Shown: positions 1 to 12,689, counted from the first letter of the stretch. The stretch is DNA of 64,000 bases from Diplolepis rosae (GCA_030998225.1 JAPYXD010000522.1:930001-994000), one strand, 5' to 3'. The notes: generated by a model from the letters alone, not told the origin. Program-made: numbers and translations.

Positions 1-2240
1 AATTTTAGGAAATAGTTTATTCGTACCTGCAAATTTTTTAAAATTAATTATAATTTTTAAAAATTTATACATTTGTGAATATGAATGCACTTTGAAAAAA
101 TTAAGATAACGTGGAAAACATTCTAGTGTGTATATAAAATAAGAAACTTATTGACTGTGGTTATAAGTTTTAAGCAAAATATTAAAATTTTCGTGTATCT
201 AAACAAAAGTTAATATTATAATTATTTACATTATTTAATACATGTGTCCTAATATAAACAAAATAGAATCTTTTCCACATACTAATCTGCACTTTATTTA
301 TGTGTTTTGTCAATTAATATTTGCAGAAACAATTTCTTCATTTAAACAGAACAAAAGCGCAACTACAAATGTGTAATGAGAATTTTAGAAATATGCTTTC
401 TCATCGCAAAACCACTCTCTGTTCTAGAAGAAATAGTCTGCGTTTTAAAGCACGATTTTTATGTCGCTTAGATAACTCCAAATTATTTACTTCACTTTAA
501 TTCAATTTCAAAGCCATAGAACGAAAAGGGTTCGAAAATATACATGTAAATCTTTAATCTGCAAGGTTTACAAATACTTTTTTTGTTCCTGGTATTGGGA
601 AACAATCATTAGATAATTTATTTATAAATGGAGCAACTTTAAAAATTAATTTGAACATAAACTACTCTTTGGACTATGCTCTAGTCCCTAGTAAATATGT
701 TCTTGATTGTACAATTTTTTAATTTACATTAAATTGAATAATTCACAAGCTTTCAATTTCAAAGCTAACAATCTTTACATTTCCGATTTGATAATTGAGT
801 CTATTTGTGTAAGGGAAATATGTGTAGGACTGGTGTACTTCCCTAGAAATGTGAGGTACGTAATATAAATTGGATACTTTTGCTGTGAAAGATCTCTCGA
901 TAATTGAGTTTTAAAAGTTTTTTTGAAAGCCCGTGATCAACCAAAAATAAGCAGAGAGAAGTTTGCAAATTCTATCTGCAAAAATGAATTGATTTGAAAA
1001 GTGCGTTTCTGAGAAATTCTTGTTATGTTCTTAGTTTTGTTGTGCATGCTCATTAAGAGCGATTTTGTCTGGCACTGCAGTTTTTTCTGCTTTAACACCT
1101 ATCGAACGTTACCGCTTTTTAGAGATAATTTGTTTTGCAGTAGAAATTTATTCTGAGATATACATATAGGTTTCATTGAAGAGTGAATAAAATATATTGC
1201 ATGCTGGAACTACAATGATACAAAAATATCTTTCCAAACGCTTTTGCCTTTGACTAAGTGAAGGGATTTTGAATTGACTAAAACTCATAACAATTCTTAA
1301 ATTTAAGTAAATTCAGTTTAATTACTTGAATTCATTAAACTTTACTAAATATTCCCCATCATCAATTGTTAAAATGTTCTCGAGGATAAAACAAATATGA
1401 ATTATTACATTTATTTGTTATAAGATTTCAGAATAGTTTTTGACAATTCATTTTTTTCTCTTCTAACGTAGAAATATGTCTTGGATAGAAATTTTCGCAT
1501 AAATAAAAATAATAAATCCTACTTAATTCCTAATTTGAAACTTATAATTAAAAACAAATAAATAGATAGGCACTTGGTGAAGTTTCTTTTTAGGGTCAAT
1601 GAACTTAACTTTACAATAATTACGGTTCTGGTATGAAATTCTCCAAAATAGCGATTTTGATTTTCTTTCCTGTATCCAAATTATGCTTTTGGTTCCAGAG
1701 AAGCACAACGAGACCTATATTTATTCTTGTTTTACTGTATTATTACATATTTGTAATTGCTAGTAAAGTTTACTACATTTTTTGTCATATTTTGTTTTCC
1801 TAAACTACTTTAAATGTCGAAAGAATGCGCCCTAGTGTAAATTTAGAAAACAAGTTGAAGACGGTGAAATGTTATAGGATGATAGTCGTCATAATATGAC
1901 TTTTGAAAGACACATTGCGATACAACGCATAAGAGGCAAGAATATAATTTTATGCTCGTTATTTATATAGATTTATGTTGTTGATTTGTTATACTATCTT
2001 TAAAAAAAGATATAAAAACTTCTCCATTACTAATTTATACTCAGAAACGTTGATGTAAAACGCTGCTGTCAAACCATTTTTGAATTGTGGCATTCGTTTC
2101 GAATATCTTCTTATAGAAAATGTAAGCTCATATATTACCTTTAGTTCGAGAATTTGACTTTAAAAAGTTTCAAGTTCGCCGATTTCTACTTTCAATTCAA
2201 GTCTGCTCCTCCTTTGTTTTTTTATAATATGATCTTTATT
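1..2240. other. AT-rich stretch with no gene recognised
   Basis: No long open frame, conserved protein block or clear inverted repeat was seen. Short frames here (at 1523-1708 and in 2154-2336) have AT-driven composition and no recognisable similarity. Confidence 0.6.
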
Positions 2241-2246
2241 CATTTC

Positions 2247-2742
2247 TGCACTGTTAGAAAGGTTTGGAAATTTACGAAATTTTTATGTTACAAAGGTGAC
2301 GTAAAATTTGACGATATTTATAATGTTTTTGGGTAAAGGTTATCTGAAAATGCTAGAAAGGTATAGTTAATTTTTCTGAAATTCATCTTAATCTTAAATT
2401 GAACTGAATTTTCATAAAATGTATCTTAAAACTACCAAACTGTAACAGAATTTTTATAAAATTTATCATAAAATTACGAAACTGTAAAAAAAAATTCAGT
2501 TACATGTAACTGCATAAAACTTCAGTTACCCAAAACGTTAAATTATCCCTGTTATAAGTTTTAGAATTTCCAGATACAAGTATCAGAATATTCAACACTT
2601 TCTAACTGAAAATTAAGAAATTGTTTCTTAAATTTACTAAAAAGTAGCTGAATTTTCTGAAACTCTATCTTAATTTTACAAAACTGTAACTGAATAAAAC
2701 TCCAGTTACGTGTTTCGGGAAATTATGGAAGAAATTTGTAAC
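2247..2742. repeat. Putative MITE with internal degenerate repeats
   Basis: The left end CACTGTTAGAAA and the right end (reverse complement CACTGTTACAAA) form short inverted termini. Inside, blocks of the type ATAAAAT.TATCTTAAAA..AC.AAACTGTAA recur about four times, some in reverse as TTACAG/GTAACTG. No target duplication is clear. Confidence 0.35.
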
Positions 2743-2749
2743 AGTGTGT

Positions 2750-4540
2750 GGTTTATTTTTACTACAAAAGATTAATGAGATATATTGTAGGTCGCCGATT
2801 TTTTCAGCGCACCAGCATGTCACTTTGAATTAAATTCAAAGGCTTGACAAATTTCACTAAAAATTTCTCGGTTATTATTTCCATCTCAGAAGGTTTCTGA
2901 AAAGTATATGCGTGAAAGAGTTTGTTGTGATATTCTATGTAAATCTTTCCAAATTAGTATGCAATTCACGTAGTTTTTCACGTCAGCATTTCCAGCTGGG
3001 AAATAAATAAGAATTTAGGATATATTATACTTTAAAAATATAAATTTTATAGTTGAGATGTTGTTCATATTTATACGCCTTTTATTTGCAAGGCAAGTGT
3101 TAAATTTAAATCAAGAAAACAGGAAAGAATGGAAATATTAAAAATATAAATTTTGAAATTATTAAACTGAAAAATAAATAAAATGTATTTAATTAAAATA
3201 AAAGTTTTTCTGTAGTAAAGATTCATAGAATATGAAAATCCAGTTGAATATATTAGCTGGAATAAAAAGACTGAGAAAAAATGATAGGATGGCGAAATTG
3301 AAACGGATTAAGTCAAATTTTCAAATAAGTGTTCCAAAGAAAAAGTTTATTCTGTATGTTGTATGTCCTCTTCTACAGTTTTCGTAGCTGGCAAAATGTT
3401 AAGTTAGCAAAATCCCTATTTTTTCTCTTGTAAATATTAGTATAGATTAGTGTAGTTAAAAGTTGTAAGGAAATGAAGAGTAACTTAGCGAAATAATAGT
3501 CCCACAATAATGGTATTAAGTATGATTATTATTTTTTTTTTTTTATGACAAATGTGTTGCCATGTATAATAAATAAGAAAGTTGATTGAAAAATCGTTGC
3601 TTGTTTTATGCTTTTGAATTTGTTTGATACATTACTAGTGACGAGCACAACTAGAATTTTTAAACACTTTCATTTTATTCATTATTTTTGAAGAATCATA
3701 ATTTTGAATCCACTTTATAAAATATAGCCGATGATGATGCAGTTGACTTGATAAATTCTTTGCTTCTCCCATAGCAGAAATGTTTCTTTTTAACTTGAAT
3801 GATGCTTGTCCTTAATCCTGATATCCAGTGAAATATTGATTGTTTTTTTAATCGGAAATTGCATTTGCTAACACAAGAAACCATGGATGAACTCCTTATT
3901 CGCTTGGTACGTATGCCTAATTATTTTTTTATTAACTTATAGTGCTTTAGCAAATTATCAGTAGCCTTTTTCGCTCTTTTTCATATTATTCAAAATTACG
4001 CAAATTAAAACTGCTCTTCCGGTAATACGTATACTACATCACAATATTGCAATTGTTAAAAACACATGATATATCAAATTATCAAATTTGATTAATTTTA
4101 GGCTCCTACACGTATGTATACGTGTAAACTTTTTTCTAAACCACTTTTGGCATTTAATATTTCCTTTGATTTGCTAAGTCCTTTGAGGTGGTTCTACTGT
4201 GCATGGGAAAGACTTAATTTTTTAATATCTTCGTAGAAAATTATTTTTTAACGTTTGTGTATTTAAAAATTACTTTTCATTTTCTAAAAGCTATTCTATT
4301 AAATAATAAAATCGATCAAGAAAATAAAATTAATTTGAAAATTAAATAACTTTTGACAAATAAAAACACATTTAAAAATACTTTTATGCTGAAAAATAAT
4401 TTTTATGGGGGTATTAAAAGAAATAATGTTCCGTCCCATGTATTTAGTCTCAATATTTGGCATTCGATGTGAGGCCATCTTTTGCCAAATGATGCTCTAT
4501 TACATTTAATCAATTGTTTTTTTTACTGAATTCAATCAGT
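2750..4540. other. AT-rich stretch with no gene recognised
   Basis: Nothing supportable was seen apart from a poly-T run near 3530-3544. Confidence 0.55.
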
Positions 4541-4552
4541 GATTGAATTCTA

Positions 4553-4781
4553 CACCGAAAGAAATCTCTTACGCATTTCGTATGAGGTGATGTTACAATT
4601 TTCGTAAACGACTTTTTATGTGATATTTGTATAAAAGAATACGAAGAAAGCAACCACTCTGCTTGGGATACTGATGTCCATACGAAATTCGCTTAAATTT
4701 GTGCAATAAAAGTAAAACGAATATGTTTCGATTTTAGTAAATTCAGATTTGTGCGAAAATCGGAAGAGATTTTTTTCGGTG
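4553..4781. mobile_element. MITE, 229 bp, TA-flanked, CACCGAAAGAAATC termini
   Basis: Inverted termini CACCGAAAGAAATCTCTT are bounded by TA on both sides (4551-4552 and 4782-4783). It belongs by its ends to the CAC-N-GA..AAA group found elsewhere in the window. It has no coding capacity. Confidence 0.7.
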
Positions 4782-4789
4782 TAGCTATG

Positions 4790-7225
4790 CAATCAGTCGT
4801 TTCAAGTCATTAACTGATAGATAAAGCAGTTTAAGAAACCGATTGTATTTGTATAGCTAGAATTCAAGTACTTATTGAAATTTGTAAAAAAAACTACTGA
4901 TTCTAATCTATTCCTTTTGAGGTTGGATTTTGATAAAATCCCGACCAGAACTTTTAGTCTAGAGAAAACCGACTGAAAACCTATTAGATTTCGACAAGAA
5001 TTTTTAATAGCGTAAAATCTAGAGAAGCAGGTTTCAACAATACTCTTTCAAAAAATCTAGATAATTTTGTCACTTTTGTATACTTTTTACCATTCTTGAG
5101 ATGTGTCAAAATTTTATAAATTCATATTATCTAAAATAGGCAGAATAAGCGCTCTTTATCAGCCTGAGGAGCGGCAGTAAAATAGCACTTTATTATACAG
5201 CGACGAGCAGCACGTAAAGTAACAGTAACTGTTTTCTAGTGTTTCTTGAAATTTAAGAGTAAAATAAAGATTACTGAAACACTGACGATTACCGAATCAC
5301 CTCTTCTTTTGTTTGATGAAGAAATCAATGAAATGAAATATAATTCATTTATAGCACATATAGGATGAAATTGGATTTCTATTCAGAATTTCAATTTATT
5401 TACAGATTAACGCGCCCTAGTACAAGTTTCGGATTGGATTTCATTCCCCGCGAATACGCGTTATTCTAAATTCTGTTTCCGGACCAATCCCCACCATTCC
5501 AAGAGAGTATCTGAAGTATCTCAAACCGATTTAATCTGTGCATTCCGAAAGAATTAAATCGAACCTATCCGGGTTCAAATCAAAATGTTCAGAAAGTGTA
5601 TTGGCAGAATTATAGAATCTAGATGACTTTCCCCTTCAGGACACCCCTAAAATTTAAATCATAAAAATGAATTATATTTGAAGTATAATCGTCGGCGGGG
5701 ATTAGTACGGAAAGAGATATCGGAATAAGGCAGAATGAAACGGATGTAAATTTCTTTTATCCAAAACTTGCACCAGGGTGGTCAACGTTAAATAACGACT
5801 GCTAAGCATAATTGTTTACTGTAAAAAATTTCTGTTATAATTTCACAATAAATGTATTGGAAGTTTATTTCCGAAAATTAATTTACCTAATTTTACAATA
5901 CATCTAATTTACTCCGAATTATGAGAAAAATGGAAATTTTCCTACCCCAGGCGGAAATTACAACTGGTGCAGTATTGCGCTGGTGCTACATATGGGTTTT
6001 CAGTGCTGGTAATGTACTGGCACTACTGGCGAGAATTTTGCATGAAGCCTGACGCAGTGCTGTTAGAACTCCAAAAGGTAAGTCTCTCGCATTGCTGCCT
6101 TTAACGCTGACTCTGCACTAAACTCTATTACCGACCTATAGTACTGGTTTAACCACGAAGGGTTTAACTGAACTCTAGCACAATACTGAGCGAATACTGT
6201 TGCAGTACAGATCATATGCTTTTGAGACACTGATATTATAATGACGGGTTATGATAACGTATTACAGGTGCTCATTTTTCTAGGGTAGTAGGAATATATT
6301 AATACTGTTGATAGTAATATTATATGTCAATGATAATAATAACAAAAAAAACTGCTTGAAAGTAAAACTAAATTTTTTAAAAATTTTATTACATTTAAAA
6401 AAATTAAAATACGTGCAATCCCGAATAGTTTGTTTATTTATTAACAATTATACCATACGTCATTTTTTTAACGTTTATATGATAAATCTATTTTCTACCT
6501 TGAGAGGATACGAATCTATTTACTTGAATTAACCTAGAAGTCGGTAACGTTAACCGCACACCTAATACCTTATACACATTCAAAATTGAAATCTTCTGTT
6601 TAGGCTGACTTAATAGGAATTTCATAATATTTAATATTTTGCAATTATATAAATGATTGAAAAAAATACAATGTATGTATAAAAAATTTTTAATTCATAG
6701 AATGTTCTATTTATATCAGAAAATAATATCAAACAAATTGTTAAAAATTCTTACTTCAATGAATTTTAATTTTCTGTGATTAACAGTTTTTATGTTTAAA
6801 AAACTTAGTGCCAAAATGTATCGTCAAGAAATAATTCTTTAAAAAAATTAGTCGTTTTTGTGATAATTGAAAATGTTTATTTTCCATTTATTTTAGCCAG
6901 ATCATTTGAATGCTTCCAAGAATACCTATTTCCTTTGTGAAAACTCTTAAAATTTTGTTCGTTTCTGCATATATACACATAAAGAGTGGCGACAAGTGTA
7001 GGTTGCAGAATAATCTATAAGTGCGAGAAGGAGAAACTCATGTGAAGGCGTATTGCTATTACAATCGCACTCATAGCCCTATTCTCAAGCTAGTCGTGGT
7101 CACTCCGTATACATATTATATATTAGAGTTTCAAATACATTAAGTTGCAAATGAAATTTCTAAATTTAAGGTCAATTGAATCTGTCTATATGTAATTTTA
7201 ACAGCTACTTCTATAATCATGTCAT
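4790..7225. other. AT-rich stretch with no gene recognised
   Basis: Includes a slightly GC-richer patch (about 5940-6250, with CTGGTGC/ACTGG words) that may be an old repeat. No protein similarity was recognised. Confidence 0.5.
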
Positions 7226-7610
7226 TAGATCCAGATAACAAAGCATGCGATGCATATTACCTGCACGTCCAGCGTGCACGAAGTGCATATGCAAGAATGC
7301 ACTACTCATCCCGCATTTTGTGAGGGTGGCATCAGTGCGAACTTAAAGGAGAAATTACACTTCTGCATGCAGGTTACCATGGTAACATACAAGAGAGAAA
7401 GAGACCAACAATTTTCCTATTTCTTTCCCACTAATATGTCACCATGGTAACCTGCTTGCATAATGCCTGCACGCAGAGATGTAATTCCTCCTTAATACGC
7501 AACGCACAATTCCAGACGCACCATGAATACAGTTTGCAATCATGCGGATCATGCTGAGAAAATGTCTGCACGGTGCGCGTATGATGGAGGCATGTACCTA
7601 TACTGATTAT
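7226..7610. repeat. Fragment of the CCAGATAACAAA-ended repeat family
   Basis: Begins CCAGATAACAAAGCATGCGA, as do the two ends of the compound region 32890-35783 (CCCAGATAACAA). It is rich in TGCAT/GCATGC and GTGC words, like those ends. No matching right end was found. A TTAA-flanked MITE is inserted at 7347-7491. Confidence 0.45.
7347..7491. mobile_element. TTAA-flanked MITE, 145 bp
   Basis: TTAA lies at 7343-7346 and 7492-7495. The imperfect arms (left AGGAGAAATTACACTTCTGC, right reverse complement GGAGGAATTACATCTCTGC) continue inward to two copies of the palindrome TTACCATGGTRAC. A TTAA target suggests piggyBac-type mobilisation. Confidence 0.62.
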
Positions 7611-7656
7611 ATAAAATCTCTTTTTTAGAGGCTCTCAGACGGGAACTTCTGGTCTA

Positions 7657-7780
7657 CTGCCTAAAAGAAGAACATATAGTACTAAGTAAAGTTTGTCATA
7701 GAGGCTATTTTTTTTATTCATAATCACAAAAATAACCTGTATTGCAAACGTTACTTACTAGGTTCATCTTTTGAACAGCA
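7657..7780. mobile_element. Foldback MITE, copy A of the CTAGTAAGTAAC family
   Basis: Imperfect arms contain ACTAAGTAAAGTTTGTCATAG on the left; the right arm read in reverse gives CCTAGTAAGTAACGTTTG. A cleaner copy lies at 54776-54895. Confidence 0.6.
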
Positions 7781-8190
7781 AAGGTGTGGTGTTTTTTGCT
7801 CAAATTCATAATTTCCCTGAAGAAAAGTCGACATCTCAAACTAAAATTGTTAAATAGCGCCAAAATTGGGGTACATATACTGAGAAAAAAGATTTGATTG
7901 AATGGAAGAAAATAATTTGTTTAAAAGGCTTTTTTCATTCAAACAAAAGATTTATTCGAATTATATCAGGTGTACAAATAAGTTTCCGCCGTTTGACAAA
8001 AGTTGGTGCCACCAGTAAGTTTTGACTGAAATTGACAGATGTAAAACGTCACTGTCGTAAGGTTGGACATCTGTCAACAACATAACCTTGAAATATTGGT
8101 AAATTTTTATCAGTATAATATATTCTTTTGTGTCCGCAAATGTCGATTTTGGAGCCGAATAAGCGACATTTGCGGAAACTTTTGATTCAC

Positions 8191-8521
8191 GAGGTCTGTC
8201 CGGAAAGTATCGGGTCTACCTTTATATCTCCGCGCTGGCGTTATTCTTCATCATCGGGCGGGTGGCATCTTTCAAAATAATCCCCACTTGATTGAATAAC
8301 ACGGTTCCAGCGATGTTTCCAGTTCTCGAAACAGTCCTGGAACTCACTTTTAGGAATGGCCTTGAATACGCTAGTCGCATTATTTTCAACCGTCGTTTTG
8401 TTATCGAATCGCTGTCCCTTCAGTGGTTTTTTAAGTTTTGGAAACAGCCAAAAGTCACAGAGGGCTATGTCGGTACTGTACGGAGGTTGTCGAATCAATG
8501 CGATTCTTTGTTTCTGTGCTT
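8191..8521 (-). pseudogene. 3' fragment of a second mariner, minus strand
   Basis: Encodes a mariner C-terminus: QPPYSTDIALCDFWLFPKL (site of the third catalytic Asp), LKGQRFD and FENWKHRWNRVIQSSGDYFE. A mariner-like terminus, GGTCTGTCCGGAAAGTATCG, starts near 8193. It sits inside the plus-strand mariner, and the N-terminal two thirds are absent. Confidence 0.8.
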
Positions 8522-8571
8522 GTAGAAACATATAGTGAGGCTGCCTTAAGTAAGAGAAGTTGTCGTGAGTG

Positions 8572-9041
8572 CCCAGGAAAAAAGAAACGATTGATTGAAA
8601 TTTCTGTGAATTGCGTATCTTGAAATTTACGATTAAAGGTTTCTGAATCTGGAGTTTTATCTAAATTGATTGCATCGAAACATTGTTGAATTGCTTTTAG
8701 GACTTTTCAATCGTATAAATTTGTTTCAATGACGTTGAATCGTAGTTTTACGATTAATAGACACAGTCCATAAAATTTGAATCCTTAAGATACGTTGCGC
8801 GAATTGTTTATCTCAATTGTGAAATTACGATCAATATCAGTAAAACAAATTTTTACGATTGGAAGAAGCGTAAAAACAATACAACAAAGTAATGATTTAA
8901 TCGGTCTGGGAGCAAATTGCCGATTCAAAAAGCTTACCGATTCAAATGCTTACAACACAATTAAACGAAAATATTTTGAATCTGCAATTTTAAAATATGC
9001 ACTTCACAGCGATTTTAGCCTATCGTTTTTTGTTTTCTGGG
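8572..9041. mobile_element. 470-bp non-coding DNA element inserted in the mariner
   Basis: Inverted ends, left CCCAGGAAAAAAGAAACGAT and right (reverse complement) CCCAGAAAACAAAAAACGAT, interrupt the mariner codons for CRE|WF exactly. A TG dinucleotide occurs on both sides (8570-8571 and 9042-9043). Inside there is no frame I recognise, but ACGATT/AATCG words recur. Confidence 0.7.
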
Positions 9042-9224
9042 TGGTTTCAAAAGATTAAGAACGGTAAATTTGACATCGATGGCAAAGAACGTAGCGGAAG
9101 GCCGAAAGTGTATGAAGACGCGGAATTGAAAGCACCATTGGATCAAGATTCGTGCCAAACGCAACAAGAACAGTACGATGGACAATACTTTGAATAAAAC
9201 ATAATATTCCATTCTTCCACAGTC

Positions 9225-9300
9225 CAAGTGCGGAGCCCCGGCGGGGGTGCAGGGGGAAAGCCCCTGCCCGGGGGTTTCGGGGGCCTGTGCCCCCCGCATT
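9225..9300. repeat. Short GC-rich block of alternating G and C runs
   Basis: About 75 bp rich in CCCCGGCGGGGG-type words, with inverted GGGGG/CCCCC pairs, sharply unlike the AT-rich surroundings. It lies between the mariner remnant and the retrotransposon remnant. Origin unknown. Confidence 0.5.
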
Positions 9301-9359
9301 TCAAGAAAAAAATTTGATTGGGGAAATATAATCCATTTCTCGCAACTGTCAGGAGGACG

Positions 9360-9925
9360 TAAGGAACAAAAGTAGGAGATAAGGAACAAAAGCAGAACAG
9401 AGGGCTGATCCTTAGAGGGATCGCTGGTGCTTCGAAGTCTTCACTCACAACGGCGTTAGGAGCACTAATGGGATTGGATTGGAAAGAATGTCACGCAAAT
9501 CTCCCAGGTGATGGAGACAATTGGTTTGCAGGTGACTCCAAGAATAGGAAACAGGATCAGTGTCTATAGGAAAAGCAGCGACACGACCCTCACGGTCCCC
9601 TTGGGATTCCACTCCACAGTTCTACAAACCGAGATTGCAGGCATACTGCATACTGCATACTTTGCGGGCACGCAAAGTGCAGGATTATGGCCGCAGCAGG
9701 AACATCCGCAGCTGCTCAGATGGCAGAGTGGCCATCAAGACATTAGACGAGTTAGTGACCACCTCGATGCTGCTTTGGGAATGCTTCGAAGCATTAAATA
9801 AACTAGCGGAAGACAGTCAAGTTACAGTTATCTGGATCCGTGGACACAGAGGTATCAAGGACAACGAGGTAGCAGATAGACTAGCTAAGATAGCGACAAA
9901 ACAAAATCCAACGGGTGTATAACTA
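9360..9925 (+). pseudogene. Non-LTR retrotransposon 3' fragment with RNase H domain
   Basis: Reads RGIAGASKSSLTTALGALMGL (the connection just after RT, as in TGAMRTTPTAALE of R1/I/Jockey elements), then, after frameshifts, an RNase H core: GDS near 9530, then KLAEDSQVTVIWIRGHRGI and DNEVADRLAKIA. The final HRG..DNE.AD motif is typical of LINE RNase H. It is frameshifted and lacks the upstream RT on this strand. Confidence 0.78.
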
Positions 9926-10029
9926 GTGATAAGTATTTCATATAGGTCGGTTACAGAAGATATTAACAAGTGGCTGGCGGAGGAACACCAGAAAGAATGG
10001 TACAAGGCTACGGCATGTAAGCAACCCTA

Positions 10030-11400
10030 AACCCTCATGGGGGAACTTTTAAACCCCAAACAAGCTGTAGATATGCGCAGGCTGTGCACTTGTTTTCGTA
10101 GTGATCTTTCCAAGTTAGTTTTTTGTCTAAGATGACTCCTAGATATTTAGCCTGTTTGGAGATTTCTAGCCGCTGCCCTCTCACTTTCAGTGTTATAGTA
10201 GTACCCCACTTGCATCGCTAGGTAAAATGACCACGTCAGTTTTTGCAGGATTCACCGAGAGTCCTGTTGTTCGACACCAAGTGTCGACGACCTTCAACGT
10301 CTGTTGCATTACGCCCATCACTGCGTCCAAGTGCATTCCGCGTACTATGACGAGAATGTCGTCAGGATATCCAATGGGATAGCAACTCTGGTCGGTGAGT
10401 AGATGCAATAGTTTATCCACTACTAAACTCCACTGTAGGGGAGATAGTACTCCTCCCTGCGGGATCCCGAGTCAACGATCCCTCAAAGGGTGGTATTCCC
10501 TTTGATTATCGTTATGTTCCTGGTACAATAGCTAGCATATGGTCGTCTTGATCACTTCACTGGATATGTGGTTGAAGGCACCCTTGATGTCCGTGACGGT
10601 TCCAATCCTTTAAGGTTCAGTTGGTCCTCAATTAGATTCAACGCTTTGCTCAGGGCTGTTTCAGTCGAGTGACCGGCCTTGTAAGCATGCTGATCACTCT
10701 GTAGCGGTTTCACAGTCAGGATATTGTCGCGAATGTATCTATCCACGAGCCTTTCCACCGTCTGTAGTACGAAGGAAATAAGACAGGTTGTTCAGAAAAC
10801 CTTCAGGGACGTCCATCCCTTCTAAGCCTCACTAGCGACCGTAAGATGAGGTCCCCAGCCTTCTGTAGAGTAACTGGGTAGATACCATCCGGACCTGGAG
10901 ACTAAAAGTTGAAAGACTTCAAGGCCCACCAAGCCTTGGCTGGAGAGGCGATCTCGTGGGCCAGTCGTCTACGTATTCCCAATTGGGTCGCGGGTAGCGG
11001 TCGTCCTCCTGAGACCCCCACCTCCATGGGACCTTCAAAGCCCAGGAAGTGTGCCTCTGTCAGGCGGTTCAGAGTCTCCTCATCCGACTCTAAATATGTC
11101 CTGTCCGGCAATCATAGGGTACTTAGCATAGCTCCTGGGTTGCGCGCCAGCAGCCTGTTCAAGCTGGCCGCCTCGGCACCCTTCTCAATGTCTGAACAGA
11201 AGGAGGTCTAGATCTCACTCTTAGCCTCTCTGATTGCTTTCCTATATGTATTCCTAGTTGCATTGGATAAGTTCCATAGTTCTTTCGTATTACCTTTCTT
11301 GGCCAGTCTGAACCTTTCTCTGGTTTCCTTATGAAGCTTCTCAAGCTTTCTATTCCACCAGTGAGTCTCCCGCGCCTTCTTGATGGATTTTGAGTCTACT
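10030..11400 (-). pseudogene. Non-LTR retrotransposon reverse transcriptase fragment
   Basis: On the minus strand, from high to low coordinates: EAHFLGFEGP near 11030, LVDRYIRDN..QHAYKAGHSTETAL near 10700 (RT fingers), then GYPDDILVIVRG near 10370, the YxDD catalytic box, with CRTTGLSVNPAKTDVV, and finally KYLGVILDKKLTW near 10160. Stops and frameshifts break it. It meets the plus-strand RNase H fragment head-to-head at about 10,015, so two copies or an inversion are involved. Confidence 0.82.
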
Positions 11401-11414
11401 GGTTAGGTACATCA

Positions 11415-11790
11415 GATATCAACAACAATACGTGTTCATCCGCGTCGTTTAGCTGAAAATATTGCTGCTGTAAGTGGAAGTGTTGAGAAAGATACATATT
11501 TGTCAATTCTACGGCGTTTTCAGCAAATGGACTTATCCACGAGCACCACATGACCAATTTTGCGTAAAGATTTTAGTCTAAAACTTTATAAGGTTCAGTT
11601 TTAGTGTAAGAAATTAAGTCAGCTGCCCATTTTTTTCTAAGACAGTTCGATAATTTCATTCTTGAACAAGGTGGTGATTTTTCTGAAAAATCATCTTTTC
11701 AGATGATGCTCATTTTCATTTGAATGGTTGCGTTAAAAAGAGAGTGTAACGCAGTTTATGAATGAGTTCTGTTCTGTTTAATGCTCTTTT
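11415..11790 (+). pseudogene. Tc1-type transposase fragment, copy 1
   Basis: Encodes RRLAENIAAVSGSVEKD, then LSTSTT followed by a TGA where the second copy has TGG, then PILRKDFSLKLYKVQF. After a shift comes the catalytic block FSDDAHFHLNG. The same family is on the other strand at 15385-15906. Confidence 0.72.
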
Positions 11791-12410
11791 TTATTTGTTG
11801 GTAAGCATTCTTATTTTTTAGTAATTTTTCATATTCTTATGCACTGATGCAAAAGAATGGCCGTTACAACCATATTTACGATTAATTTAAGCTTACTTCA
11901 TTGCTGGCATAGATACAGCAATATGGGATATGTATTTTGACCATCCGATTATAACTGAATAAATATGAAAGAATCAACCATATTATTGGTTGCTATAGCA
12001 AGATTTATTGTTTGCCTTCCCATGTTATATTTCTGATTCGTCCGGTTTCACTTACAATATTTCGATTGCTGTGCTCAACATACTGTATTGTTCAGAGAGT
12101 CATTATATTATAAATACAATTATAAATTACCAACCTACAACCGAATGGCTAAAACTTCCGAACCACTTCTATCAGTGTGATCTCTTTTTTTCTCCGTGTA
12201 CGTCGTGATCTGGAGGAACATCGTGCGGATTTATCTGGATACCTGCCATACCATCATGCGCGCACAGTGCGACATTCTGTTTTCCGGATACATTTAATAT
12301 TCACATACATACATTTAATATGACATAATATTGCCCAGGCCTAAGAACAGTAGTGTTTCTATACTGCACCAGTACTTAGTCAACGCTTTGTATCATTCAC
12401 ATGTGGATAC
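11790..12410. other. AT-rich stretch, no gene recognised
   Basis: No conserved frame or clear repeat border was seen. Confidence 0.5.
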
Positions 12411-12676
12411 ACTGTTGAAAATGTATGGGACTTTAGTATATGTTTACAGCACGAATGTAATGCAAAAATACAATTATGCTATTGTTAAGTGAAATTGTAA
12501 TACACTTGCTATAACATAAGCTTTACGAGATGTACAATTGCAATACATGTGTGGCAACATTCCAATACCAGCATTTAAAATCTACAACACCGCGTGTTAT
12601 GACGCTGAATTACGATTCGGAAATTTACTTCCAATGTATGTATTGTAAAGTTACGACAGAAATGTTTAACACTGCA
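12411..12676. repeat. Putative MITE
   Basis: Left CACTGTTGAAAATGTATGGG and right, in reverse, CAGTGTTAAACATTTCTGTC. The right part (TTTACAATACATACATTGGA in reverse) resembles a stretch near 5820-5880, suggesting a family. Borders are uncertain. Confidence 0.35.
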
Positions 12677-12689
12677 GTATTGATGGTGG

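Larger units (their letters stand above)
7967..9190 (+). pseudogene. Broken mariner, plus strand, interrupted by two insertions
   Basis: A mariner-type terminus (CAGGTGTACAAATAAGTTTC) begins near 7967, and the transposase N-terminus MSILEPNKRHLRKLLIH reads from about 8140. The frame resumes at 8522 with VETYSEAALSKRSCRE and again at 9042 with WFQKIKNGKFDIDGKERSGR, then DQDSCQTQQEQ: the mariner helix-turn-helix region in three pieces. The gaps are filled by a minus-strand mariner piece (8191-8521) and a DNA element (8572-9041). The catalytic domain and right end are missing. Confidence 0.75.

Noticed and set aside
3881..3915. ATGGATGAACTCC followed by a GTACGT donor-like site, as a first coding exon
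   Set aside because: Only eight codons, no continuation or protein family recognised, and such sites are common by chance.
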